From Clostridium sp. D43t1_170807_H7 (GTDB lineage: Bacteria; Bacillota; Clostridia; Clostridiales; Clostridiaceae): 64,000 nucleotides of DNA. The stretch is taken from NCBI RefSeq assembly GCF_015555905.1, contig NZ_JADNLK010000003.1, positions 124,001 through 188,000 of the forward strand, given 5' to 3'. Position 1 is the first letter of the stretch; each line of letters opens with the position of its first letter. Below, one piece after another: positions 34,994-43,972 of this stretch. The notes beneath the pieces were generated by a model. It was given only the letters and a program-made list of their open reading frames with translations, was not told the origin of the DNA and searched no databases. Position numbers and translations under genes: made by a program.

Positions 34994-36322
34994 TTACTTA
35001 ACCCTATCTCCAATTTTCTTAGACAAGTACATATACTCAATAATCTTATCCTTATCATAAAGTAACTTCTTATCTAAAATCGTTGTCATTAGAATTTGTG
35101 CTAAATGATCAGAATCATGTTTTACATATCCTTTAGCAATTTTAATCAAATCTGTTTCTATTACTTCTACATTTAAATCTTTTATATTATCATAATCTAG
35201 ATCTACCAATTTAGAACCTTTTTTCAAATATCTTTCTTTTATTTCTTCTGGTATAGTTCCATTATTTGCAATAACATAATCTATACTATTTTTCCCGTTA
35301 TATTTCATTAATGTTTTTATATGATCTGATACTGAAAAATTATCTGTTTCTCCTGGTTGAGTCATTACATTTGATATATATATTTTTATTGCATCACTTT
35401 TCTCTATAGCATCAACTATATCCTCCACTAAAAGATTAGGTATTATACTAGTATAAAGACTTCCAGGTCCCATAACAATAGCATCAGCTTCTTTAATAGC
35501 TACAAGTGCATCCATTAACGGCTTAGCTCTCTCTGGATTAATTCTTAATTGTTTTATCTTACTTTTTTGTTTTATAACTTCTTCTGGTATTATAGATTCA
35601 CCCTCTACTACACTTCCATTTTCAAGATCTGCTATAAGTTTCATATCATCAAGTGTGACAGGTAACACTTTCCCTGTTACTGCAAGTACTGAACTCATTT
35701 TTTGTACGGCATCTTCAAAGTTATCACTTATTCCTGCCATTGCTGCTAAAAATAAATTACCAAAGTTCTGCCCTTTTAATGAGCCCTCTTTAAATCTATA
35801 TTGAAGTAAATCTTCCATAATAGGCTCAGTATCTGCTAATGCTAGAATACAGTTACGTATATCCCCTGGAGGAAGCATTCCAAGGTCAGCTCTAAGCTTT
35901 CCTGATCCTCCTCCATCATCTCCAACTGTTACTATCGCCGTTATATTATTTGTATATAGTTTTAACCCTCTCAACATTGTAGAAAGACCTGTTCCTCCAC
36001 CAATAACAACTACTTTAGGACCACCTACACGAACTCTTTCTTCATCTACAAGCTCTTCTATATTCTTATCATTTATTGTTATTTTAACTTTTTCAGAATT
36101 TATTAAAGAAATAAAAGATTTAACGAATTCCGAATATGCTATATACATTATTACAATTCCAATTAAACTTAAAAATAAATATAAAAGTCTTATAGAGTTG
36201 CTGCAATCTTTATTTGAAAAAATTTCAACAACTCCTAATACAAGCACCACTACCCCAACTAATCCAAGGAATATCCACCTTTTCATTTTTATTCCCGGCT
36301 TCATTAAAAATTCCATTATCAT
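34994..36322 (-). CDS. yvcK: YvcK, UDP-GlcNAc-binding gluconeogenesis factor
   Basis: CofD-like protein of 442 residues. Two N-terminal membrane helices (about 15-35 and 42-64) precede the Rossmann-like domain beginning [20 protein letters not shown] (about 99-118), with [37 protein letters not shown] and [14 protein letters not shown]. YvcK binds UDP-sugars and is needed for growth on gluconeogenic carbon and for correct wall synthesis. Its ATG overlaps the rapZ stop (ATGA). Its usual downstream partner whiA lies 7.8 kb away because of inserted DNA. Confidence 0.95.
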   Translation of the reverse strand: MIMEFLMKPGIKMKRWIFLGLVGVVVLVLGVVEIFSNKDCSNSIRLLYLFLSLIGIVIMYIAYSEFVKSFISLINSEKVKITINDKNIEELVDEERVRVGGPKVVVIGGGTGLSTMLRGLKLYTNNITAIVTVGDDGGGSGKLRADLGMLPPGDIRNCILALADTEPIMEDLLQYRFKEGSLKGQNFGNLFLAAMAGISDNFEDAVQKMSSVLAVTGKVLPVTLDDMKLIADLENGSVVEGESIIPEEVIKQKSKIKQLRINPERAKPLMDALVAIKEADAIVMGPGSLYTSIIPNLLVEDIVDAIEKSDAIKIYISNVMTQPGETDNFSVSDHIKTLMKYNGKNSIDYVIANNGTIPEEIKERYLKKGSKLVDLDYDNIKDLNVEVIETDLIKIAKGYVKHDSDHLAQILMTTILDKKLLYDKDKIIEYMYLSKKIGDRVK

Positions 36323-37203
36323 AGCTTTTTATCCCCTTTATGAACATCCTCTTTAATATCTCTATGTTCAATATACACATTATAATTTTTCTCATATAAA
36401 TTCTCATAAATCTCATTTGCTATGGCTACTGATCTATGTCTTCCGCCTGTACATCCTATTGAAATAATAAGTTGTCTTTTTCCTTCTTTTTGATAGTTAG
36501 GAATTAAAAATTCTAACATATCATTTATTTTTTCTAAGAATGCTTTAGTTTCATATTGTTCTAATACATAATCTCTAACTGGTGTATCTAAGCCAGAAAA
36601 TGGTTTTAATTCTGATATATAAAATGGATTTGGTATAAATCTAACATCAAATACTAAATCAGAATCAACTGGTATACCATATTTAAATCCAAAACTTAAT
36701 ACAGTAATTGATAATTGTTTTTCAGGTAATGTTTCATCCCCAAAATACTTAGTCATTTCTTCTCTTAAATCGCCTATTTTATATTTTGAAGTATCTATTA
36801 TAATATCAGCTTTATCTTTAACTTCTCTTAATTTCTTTCTTTCTAATCCAATTCCAGTTATAACTCTACCGCCACCTGATAATGGATGGCTTCTTCTCTT
36901 TTCTTTAAATCTCTTTACAAGCACCTCATCAGTTGCATCTAAGAATAATATTTCATATTTAAATTGTTCTTTTTCTAAATCTCTTAAACTTTGGAATAGA
37001 TCATTAAAGAATACTCCACCTCTTATATCTATAACTAATGCAACTTTATCTATTTTTCCATCACTTTGTCTACATACTTCTGCAAACTTTGTTATTAGTG
37101 TTGGTGGAAGATTATCTACACAAAAATACCCCATATCTTCTAAGCTTTTAGTTGCTTCTGATTTACCTGCTCCTGATAATCCTGTAACTATAATAAATCT
37201 CAT
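36319..37203 (-). CDS. rapZ: RNase adapter RapZ (YvcJ), nucleotide-binding protein
   Basis: Protein of 294 residues. The N-terminal P-loop reads [20 protein letters not shown]; the C-terminal RNA/metabolite-binding domain has [27 protein letters not shown] and the [18 protein letters not shown] block. In E. coli RapZ targets small RNAs of the amino-sugar pathway to RNase E; the Firmicutes homologue YvcJ binds and hydrolyses GTP/ATP, with an unclear role. The frame extends upstream, but TTGGAGG precedes the ATG at 37203. Overlaps yvcK by four bases. Confidence 0.95.
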   Translation of the reverse strand: MRFIIVTGLSGAGKSEATKSLEDMGYFCVDNLPPTLITKFAEVCRQSDGKIDKVALVIDIRGGVFFNDLFQSLRDLEKEQFKYEILFLDATDEVLVKRFKEKRRSHPLSGGGRVITGIGLERKKLREVKDKADIIIDTSKYKIGDLREEMTKYFGDETLPEKQLSITVLSFGFKYGIPVDSDLVFDVRFIPNPFYISELKPFSGLDTPVRDYVLEQYETKAFLEKINDMLEFLIPNYQKEGKRQLIISIGCTGGRHRSVAIANEIYENLYEKNYNVYIEHRDIKEDVHKGDKKL

Positions 37204-37384
37204 GTAATACCTCCAAAAATCTCTTTTTTTATGTAAAAAACATATTCTCATTTTAACTAGAATGTGAAAGTTCAATTAACCAAATTAAAATTTGGAATTT
37301 CATTCTAATGTAACTTATTTCAATTATATCATATATATCAAAATTTTAACTATGTCATTGTAAAACTTAAATATTATATTGAAT

Positions 37385-37412
37385 AAAGAAGCTATTTTCA
37401 TAGCTTCTTCAT
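37385..37412 (-). terminator. Hairpin between murB and rapZ
   Basis: AAGAAGCTAT / ATAGCTTCTT stem around TTTC, followed on the minus strand by TTTATTC. With the next hairpin upstream it separates murB from rapZ. Confidence 0.65.
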
Positions 37413-37521
37413 TTCTAATAATTCATATAAATCTCCCTAATTTATTTATATATTAATTTTGGGCCTTTGCTAATATATAATATGAACTTTACATATCTTA
37501 TGTTACACCTTATATAAGGTA

Positions 37522-37552
37522 TAAAAAAAGAAGCTACCCAATTGGTAACTTC
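37522..37552 (-). terminator. Terminator of murB
   Basis: GAAGTTACC / GGTAGCTTC-type stem (about 37530-37550) followed on the minus strand by TTTTTTT, directly after the murB stop. Confidence 0.8.
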
Positions 37553-38467
37553 CTATTCTTCACCTATTATTCTTACTTCTGTATGAAGGTCAACTCCAAA
37601 TTGCTTTTTAACTTCATCTTGAATATGCTTTATTAAATCAGTAATATCCTTAGCTGTAGCATTTCCCTTGTTAATTACAAATCCTGAGTGTTTTTCTGAA
37701 ACAGCTGCCCCACCTATAGAATATCCTTTTAATCCAGCATCTTGAATAAGCTTACCAGCAAAATAACCTGTTGGTCTCTTAAATGTACTTCCTGCTGATG
37801 GGTATTCAAGTGGTTGTTTAGACTCTCTTTTATTAGTTAAGTCATCAACTAAATCCTTAATAGTTTTTATTTGACCTTTTTTTAATTTAAATACAGCTGA
37901 TAATACTGTATATCCTTTTTTCATAACTAAAGAAGATCTATATCCGAAATCTAATTCCTCATTTGTAAGGGTTATTACATTACAATTTTCATCAATTACT
38001 TCAGCACTTTCAATAACATGTGCAATTTCTCCATCATAAGCACCAGCATTCATGAATACTGCTCCGCCAATAGTTCCTGGTATACCACATGCAAATTCAA
38101 ATCCAGTTAATGAATTTTCCATAGCTTTATCAGAAACTTCTTTTAACATTGCACCACATTCAGCTTCAATTCTCTCATCATTTACAGTTACATTGTGAAC
38201 GCCCTTTAGTGATATAACAACACCTCTAAATCCACCATCTCTAACTAATATGTTAGATCCATTACCTATAACATAAACCGGAATATTATTTTCCTTACAA
38301 ATACAAATACTCTTTTTTATTTGTTCCTTTGAATCTGGAATTAATAATATGTCAGCTGGTCCTCCAACTTTAAAATTAACATAACCACTTAATTTCTCAT
38401 CTATTTTAATATTATCTTCATTGTAAAATTCTCTAAATAGCCCTACAAATTTACCGTATTTATTCAT
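37553..38467 (-). CDS. murB: UDP-N-acetylenolpyruvoylglucosamine reductase
   Basis: FAD enzyme of 304 residues making UDP-MurNAc for peptidoglycan. It shows NFKVGGPADILL, the FAD loop VIGNGSNILVRDGGFRG, GFEFACGIPGTIGGAVFMNAGAYDGEI, FGYRSS and the catalytic-Ser block QPLEYPSAGSTFKRP, and ends with the conserved HTEVRIIGEE. The arrangement fits type II MurB of Firmicutes. AGGAG precedes the ATG. It is followed by a terminator and lies 78 bases from uvrC upstream. Confidence 0.97.
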   Translation of the reverse strand: MNKYGKFVGLFREFYNEDNIKIDEKLSGYVNFKVGGPADILLIPDSKEQIKKSICICKENNIPVYVIGNGSNILVRDGGFRGVVISLKGVHNVTVNDERIEAECGAMLKEVSDKAMENSLTGFEFACGIPGTIGGAVFMNAGAYDGEIAHVIESAEVIDENCNVITLTNEELDFGYRSSLVMKKGYTVLSAVFKLKKGQIKTIKDLVDDLTNKRESKQPLEYPSAGSTFKRPTGYFAGKLIQDAGLKGYSIGGAAVSEKHSGFVINKGNATAKDITDLIKHIQDEVKKQFGVDLHTEVRIIGEE

Positions 38468-38545
38468 GATAAGCTCCTTAAAATATAAAATATTTACAGT
38501 TTAATAGTATAAAGTATATTATAACATTAAACAAGTAATTTCCTC

Positions 38546-40411
38546 TTAATTATTGCCATTAAAGTAAATATAAATACTTTCTGCCGATTTTTTATCTATA
38601 GATGGAACTTCTAACAATTCCTCTACTGTTGCCTTTTTAATATTATCTACACTACCAAACTTCATTAATAAAGCTCTTCTTCTTTTTTCTCCTACATTAG
38701 GTATATCATCTAGAATAGAATGTAATGTTCTTTTGTCTCTTAAACTTCTATGATATGTTATTGCAAACCTATGAACTTCATCTTGTATTCTTCTTATTAA
38801 TTGCATTAAATTTGAGCTTCTATTAATAATTAACTCTTTATTATTATATACTATACCTCTAGTTTGGTGTTTATCATCCTTGACTAATCCACATACTGGA
38901 ATGTTTATATTTAAACTTTCTAACACTTCTAGTGCTATATTTACTTGTCCTTTACCTCCATCCATCATTATTAAATCTGGAAAATTGGAAAACTTTCCTG
39001 CAGATAATTTTAAATTTCTTTCTTGAATTGCCTTTACTTCCTCTAACCCATGATTAAATCTTCTAGTTAAGATTTCTCTCATACTGTCATAATCGTTAGC
39101 ACCTTTTACAGTTTTTATCTTAAATCTTCTATAATCACTATTTTTTGCTCTTCCTTCTTCAAATACAACCATTGTTCCAACAGAATCTACACCTTGAATG
39201 TTTGATATATCATAAGCTTCTATTCTAGTTGGCCATTCATCAAGCTCTAACAAGTTTTGAAGCTCTTGTAATGATATTCTATTCATTTCTTTATCTTTTA
39301 GATATTTATCCTTAAATTTTTCTAAGGTAATCTTAGCATTATTCTTAACCATTTCTAGCATATCTTTTTTCTGTCCCTTTTGTGGAACTTTAATCCATAC
39401 CTTAGATCCTCTTTTTATAGTTAAGTATTCCTCCATTAGCTCAACTTCATTAATTTCAGGAACATATATTGTTTTAGGAACTTTAGCTGTACCACCGTAA
39501 AAGGATGCTATAAACTCCTCTAATATCTCTGCTATGCTTTCATTTGCTGTATTTTCAAATATAAAGTGTTCTCTTCCAAGTATCTTTCCATCTCTAGAGA
39601 AGAATACTTGAATGCAACTGTCCTTTTCATCTTGATCAATATTTATAAAATCTTCATCACCCTCCATAGTCTTAAATATTTTTTGTTTTTCAACTATGGC
39701 TTCTATTGCTAATATCTTATCTCTTAATGATGCAGCTTTTTCAAACTCTAAGTTTTCTGCTGCATTTTCCATTTCTGTCTTAAGCATTTTAGTAACATAA
39801 GTTTCTTTTCCGCTTAAAATATCAATTATATCCTTTATCATCTTTCCATACTCTTCTTTACCTATATGTCCTCCGCAAGGACCAAAGCATTTCTTTATAT
39901 GATAATTTAAGCAAGGTCTTACAGTATCTCCATTCTCCTTTATTGCTAATTTACATGTTCTTAAAGGGAATATTTTATATATTAAATTTATAGTTTCATA
40001 TACTGCTGCTCCATTAGTATATGGCCCAAAATACTTGCTTCCATCCTTAGCAAAATTTCTAGTTACAAAAACTCTTGGAAAGTCATCCTTTGTAGTTATT
40101 TTTATAAAAGGATAAAATTTATCATCCTTTAACAAAATGTTATACTTAGGACTATATTTCTTTATTAAATTACATTCCAAAATAAGCGCTTCCATCTCTG
40201 AATCTGTAACTATATATTCAAATTCAGCAATATTCTTTACCATAACCCTTACTTTTTCAGAATGATTCTTGGAATTTTGAAAATAGCTTTTTACTCTATT
40301 TTTTAAAATCTTTGCTTTTCCAACATAAATAACCTCACCTAATGAATTCTTCATTAAATAAACTCCAGGTTTATCAGGTAAATTCTTTAAATGATATTCA
40401 AAATCAAACAT
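38546..40411 (-). CDS. uvrC: UvrABC system protein C
   Basis: Excision nuclease of 621 residues making both cuts around a UvrB-marked lesion. The N-terminal GIY-YIG domain reads PGVYLMKNSLGEVIYVGKAKILKNRV; a UVR motif lies near 205-240 (ENAAENLEFEKAASLRDKI); the RNase H-like C-terminal nuclease has RIEAYDISNIQG, FPDLIMMDGGKGQVN and the helix-hairpin-helix DIPNVGEKRRRALLMKFGSVDNIKKA. AAAGGGGAG precedes the ATG. uvrA and uvrB are also in this window but not adjacent. Confidence 0.98.
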   Translation of the reverse strand: MFDFEYHLKNLPDKPGVYLMKNSLGEVIYVGKAKILKNRVKSYFQNSKNHSEKVRVMVKNIAEFEYIVTDSEMEALILECNLIKKYSPKYNILLKDDKFYPFIKITTKDDFPRVFVTRNFAKDGSKYFGPYTNGAAVYETINLIYKIFPLRTCKLAIKENGDTVRPCLNYHIKKCFGPCGGHIGKEEYGKMIKDIIDILSGKETYVTKMLKTEMENAAENLEFEKAASLRDKILAIEAIVEKQKIFKTMEGDEDFINIDQDEKDSCIQVFFSRDGKILGREHFIFENTANESIAEILEEFIASFYGGTAKVPKTIYVPEINEVELMEEYLTIKRGSKVWIKVPQKGQKKDMLEMVKNNAKITLEKFKDKYLKDKEMNRISLQELQNLLELDEWPTRIEAYDISNIQGVDSVGTMVVFEEGRAKNSDYRRFKIKTVKGANDYDSMREILTRRFNHGLEEVKAIQERNLKLSAGKFSNFPDLIMMDGGKGQVNIALEVLESLNINIPVCGLVKDDKHQTRGIVYNNKELIINRSSNLMQLIRRIQDEVHRFAITYHRSLRDKRTLHSILDDIPNVGEKRRRALLMKFGSVDNIKKATVEELLEVPSIDKKSAESIYIYFNGNN

Positions 40412-40436
40412 CTCTATCTCCCCTTTCTTTTGTAAA

Positions 40437-40540
40437 AAAGTTAAGAGTTAAGATTTAAGATTTAAAAGTTGAAAGATGAAATTCTTATTATACTAAATTA
40501 TCATCTAAACTCTTAACTCTTTTCTCTTAACTCTTTAATT
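40437..40540 (-). terminator. Long imperfect hairpin downstream of the PBP gene
   Basis: GTTAAGAGTTAAGATTTAA on one side and several CTTAACTCTT copies on the other can pair across the uvrC-PBP gap. It probably terminates the FtsW-PBP operon. Exact arms are uncertain because the short repeat occurs more than once. Confidence 0.6.
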
Positions 40541-40581
40541 TTATTAGTATATTGAAATTTTTTAACCCCAAAGGTGATAAT

Positions 40582-42135
40582 TTAATATCCTAAAACTGCT
40601 TGCCTAACAACCTTACTAGCTACTGTTGCAGCTGCTCCTGAACCAGTACCACCATTTTCAACAATTACTGCCACTGCTATTTGTGGGTCATCCATTGGTG
40701 CTGCTGCTATAAACCAACTGTGTGGAGTCGCTTCGCTTCCATCTGGTAAAGTATAGTCTGCTGTACCAGTTTTTCCTCCTGCATTAGTTCCTTTAAAGGC
40801 TGGCCACTTACTTAAATTACTATTAACTAAATTAGTCATATAATCTTGAATTGTTTCTGCTATATCACTAGACATAACTTGCTTCAATTGTTTACTATCT
40901 ATAGTTCTTATTGTATTTTGATCTTTATCAACGATTGAATTAACTAATTTAGGCTGCATCATAACACCATCATTAGCTACTGTAGCTGCTACTAAAGCCA
41001 TTTGCATAGGTGTAGCTAAAACGCTTCCTTGCCCTATTCCACTTTGAGCTATATTACCAACTTCTGAGCTATCTAATGAAGGGAATCTACTTGCTGTTAT
41101 AGATACTCCTGGCCCAGTTATTACTGAATTAAATCCATAATTTTCTGCTGTAGTTTTTAATGCCTCATTTCCAAGTTCCATTGCTAATGTACCAAATACA
41201 ACATTACTTGATACCTTATATGCTTGTTTTAAATCTATTGAGCCATATACATTATTTCCAAAATTACTTAAAGTTCTTCCATCTTGGAATGTTATTTTTC
41301 CATCATCATTAAATGTTCTATTTACTACTGATGGCATATTTTCTAAAGCACTTGTTAATGTAACAGTCTTAAATACAGAACCTGGAGGATAAAGTCCATT
41401 TATAGCTCTATTAATTAATGGTGTATCATCTGCACTACCACTATTAGCTTTATTCATCTCATCAGCTAAATTATTAGGATTAAATGTAGGTTTTGATACC
41501 ATTGCTAATATTTCTCCTGTTTTAGGATTCAATGCAACAACAGCACCCTTATTATCTCCTAATGCATCTGAAGCTACTTGTTGTAATGTTGTATCCAAAG
41601 TTGTTACAACTCCATTTCCAACTTTATCAGCTTCTTTTGTTAATTCATCGAATTTAATTCCATCCATAAAAGTTTTAAAATTACTTGAAAAATTAAAACT
41701 TCCTGTATTTTCTTTATCATTCTTTATATTTTCTATAAGACCTTTTACATCAATACTATCTAAGAACTGTCTAAAGTTATTTCCAAAAGCATTATAAGTA
41801 GTTAATTCGCTTTCATACTCCTCTTCTAAACCAGTAGTTCCATAAACAGCACTTGTATAACCTAATGCATGAACATATAAGTCACCATATAAGTAATCCC
41901 TTTTCTGAGATGTATCATTTATTCTTTCGCTAGTTGTTAATGCATTTCCATCTCTATCGTATATAGTCCCTCTTAAGACCTCATTCTTAACAGCCATTAC
42001 TCTTGTATTTCCTGGCATATCATTAATTTTTGGACTTTTAATTAATTGAAAATAGGCAATATAGGATATTAATGCAATAAATAAAACTAAAAATACAGTC
42101 ATTACGTTTCTAACACTTTTTGCTAAATCATTCAT
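40582..42135 (-). CDS. pbpA: Class B penicillin-binding protein (D,D-transpeptidase)
   Basis: Peptidoglycan transpeptidase of 517 residues. One membrane anchor (about 12-32) is followed by the N-terminal dimerisation region (GTIYDRDGNALTTSE) and the transpeptidase domain with SxxK in PPGSVFKTV, SxN in YKVSSNVVFG and KTG in NAGGKTGTADYT. It cross-links glycan strands and partners a SEDS glycosyltransferase. It is encoded four bases after the FtsW/RodA-type gene, as in the clostridial FHA / FtsW / PbpA set. Whether it serves division, elongation or sporulation cannot be told. Confidence 0.92.
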   Translation of the reverse strand: MNDLAKSVRNVMTVFLVLFIALISYIAYFQLIKSPKINDMPGNTRVMAVKNEVLRGTIYDRDGNALTTSERINDTSQKRDYLYGDLYVHALGYTSAVYGTTGLEEEYESELTTYNAFGNNFRQFLDSIDVKGLIENIKNDKENTGSFNFSSNFKTFMDGIKFDELTKEADKVGNGVVTTLDTTLQQVASDALGDNKGAVVALNPKTGEILAMVSKPTFNPNNLADEMNKANSGSADDTPLINRAINGLYPPGSVFKTVTLTSALENMPSVVNRTFNDDGKITFQDGRTLSNFGNNVYGSIDLKQAYKVSSNVVFGTLAMELGNEALKTTAENYGFNSVITGPGVSITASRFPSLDSSEVGNIAQSGIGQGSVLATPMQMALVAATVANDGVMMQPKLVNSIVDKDQNTIRTIDSKQLKQVMSSDIAETIQDYMTNLVNSNLSKWPAFKGTNAGGKTGTADYTLPDGSEATPHSWFIAAAPMDDPQIAVAVIVENGGTGSGAAATVASKVVRQAVLGY

Positions 42136-42139
42136 CCTT

Positions 42140-43363
42140 TTATGCCTCCTCTGATATTTTTTGCAATATTCCTAATGCAAAGAATATAGTTAGTACCGAT
42201 GAACCACCATAACTTATAATAGGCAATGTTATTCCCGTTAGTGGTATAACAGCGAATATTCCTCCTATTATAACTAGAGTTTGACATGCTATCATTGTAC
42301 TAAATCCAACAGCTATTAATTGTGAATATTTATCATCTGTGACAAAAGCGGCCCTTATACCCCTATAGAATAATAAGAAGTATATTATCATTAACCCTAT
42401 TGCAAATATTATTCCAAACTCCTCACAAATAACAGCATAAATCATATCACTTTCTTTTACAGGTAAACTTTGAAAATGTCCTTGCCCTAATCCAACTCCA
42501 AAAAGTCCACCTGCTGCAATTGAATACATTCCTTCTATTATTTGATACGATTCACCTAATTTATATTTCCATGGATCTAACCAAATCATAACTCTTTCTC
42601 TTACATGCCCAAAAAGCATATATCCAGCTACTGATCCAACCCCTGCTAATCCTAATGAGGTAAATACATATTTTTTCTTTGAAGTTGAAACATATAGTAA
42701 TGTTATAGAAATACCAAAGAATATCAATGCACTACCTAAGTCTCTTTGAAGTACCATACATCCCATAGAAAACCCTGCTACTAAAGCTGGTTGCCATAAT
42801 TGTATAAAGTCTTCCTTAAAATTATTTTTATTTTCATATGTTGCTAAAGCAGATGCTAAATATAATACTAATGCTATTTTTCCAAACTCAGATGGCTGAA
42901 AAGAAATAGAATTACCTATTATAATCCAGTTCTTTGCTCCATTTAATTCTGTACCAAATATCAATGCTAATGGCATTAATATTAAGGTTCCTATCATATA
43001 TAGATTTTTATATTTTGCAAAACTTCTTAAATCTGGTAAGATAACTACAATTAAAATATAGGAAACTATTCCCCCTGTAATCCAAATTAATTGCTTAATT
43101 GCTATTCCTTTATCTATTCTATATAATGCTGCTATCCCTACTACCGCCAATACACTTGCAAAAATTAATATAAATTTATCTCCATCAGGATAAAATCTTC
43201 TAATTACAAAGTGGGAATAGCCTATTAAAATACATAAGACTACTCCCATTATTAATGCAAATTTATCAAAAGGTTGTTCAATAAAACCTAATGTTGTGAA
43301 AAGTAGCAAGCATAGTAGATATACCCATCTCAGCAATCTTTTTTCACGCTTTAATGCCTTCAT
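42140..43363 (-). CDS. SEDS family peptidoglycan glycosyltransferase (FtsW/RodA/SpoVE)
   Basis: Polytopic membrane protein of 407 residues with about ten helices. Family blocks: SFQPSEFGKIALVLYLAS, LVLQRDLGSALIFFGI-like MVLQRDLGSALIFF, RVMIWLDPWKYKLGESYQIIEGMYSIAAGGLFGVGLGQG and the C-terminal PLTGITLPIISYGGSS. SEDS proteins polymerise glycan strands from lipid II together with a class B PBP, encoded just downstream. AGAGGTG precedes the ATG. FtsW, RodA and SpoVE cannot be safely distinguished by eye. Confidence 0.93.
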   Translation of the reverse strand: MKALKREKRLLRWVYLLCLLLFTTLGFIEQPFDKFALIMGVVLCILIGYSHFVIRRFYPDGDKFILIFASVLAVVGIAALYRIDKGIAIKQLIWITGGIVSYILIVVILPDLRSFAKYKNLYMIGTLILMPLALIFGTELNGAKNWIIIGNSISFQPSEFGKIALVLYLASALATYENKNNFKEDFIQLWQPALVAGFSMGCMVLQRDLGSALIFFGISITLLYVSTSKKKYVFTSLGLAGVGSVAGYMLFGHVRERVMIWLDPWKYKLGESYQIIEGMYSIAAGGLFGVGLGQGHFQSLPVKESDMIYAVICEEFGIIFAIGLMIIYFLLFYRGIRAAFVTDDKYSQLIAVGFSTMIACQTLVIIGGIFAVIPLTGITLPIISYGGSSVLTIFFALGILQKISEEA

Positions 43364-43449
43364 AATCCACCTCTACTATGTTAAATGAAATATCCTTTTC
43401 TATTTATAAAATTATAAGTTTATTTAAACTAAATTATAGATTAAATATT

Positions 43450-43899
43450 TTACTTACTTGATTTTAAAACTTTAAAAATAGCGCTTCCTATTTTAATTTC
43501 ATCATCAGCAATAAGCTTCACCTTTTCATTAATTTTTTCATTATTAACATAAACACCATTTGTACTATTTAAATCTTCAACATATAAATTATTATTTTTA
43601 GTATATATTTTTGCATGACTTCCTGATACAAAAGGTTCTGTTAATACAATTGTATTTTCTGCTCTTCTACCTATTGTTGTAATTCCCCTAATTGGCACTA
43701 CTGATCCATTTTCCAATGTAGAGTTTACTCCTGTTTGAATAATCTCTATACCATATCTTATTCCTGTGTTATTATTTTTTTTCTTATCGCCTGTTTTTAC
43801 ATCTCTATACATTATCTTTAATGCATAATATATGATTACATATAATAGAACTATAAAAATTATACCAAATATAAAAGTGACTAACCTTCCAAAATTCAT
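43450..43899 (-). CDS. FHA domain membrane protein
   Basis: Protein of 149 residues with one N-terminal membrane helix (about 8-28), a basic linker, and a cytoplasmic FHA domain (about 60-149): GITTIGRRAENTIVLTEPFVSGSHAKIYTKNNNLYVEDLNSTNGVYVNNEKI, with the phosphothreonine-binding GR, SxxH and N-S-T-N-G residues intact. FHA domains bind phosphothreonine, usually from Hanks-type kinases. Encoded upstream of the SEDS protein and PBP, so it may link wall synthesis to Ser/Thr kinase signalling, as FhaB does in Actinobacteria. Confidence 0.92.
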   Translation of the reverse strand: MNFGRLVTFIFGIIFIVLLYVIIYYALKIMYRDVKTGDKKKNNNTGIRYGIEIIQTGVNSTLENGSVVPIRGITTIGRRAENTIVLTEPFVSGSHAKIYTKNNNLYVEDLNSTNGVYVNNEKINEKVKLIADDEIKIGSAIFKVLKSSK

Positions 43900-43972
43900 A
43901 TTTTCACCTCAAATTAATGATATTTACCATTATATATTAAATCTTATTGAAAAAAATAACAAGACATCTTAT

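Noticed and set aside
37267-37310. Similarity of ACCAAATTAAAATTTGGAAT here to a segment of the group I intron near 23760
   Set aside because: A short AT-rich self-complementary stretch that can arise by chance; the flanks do not match.
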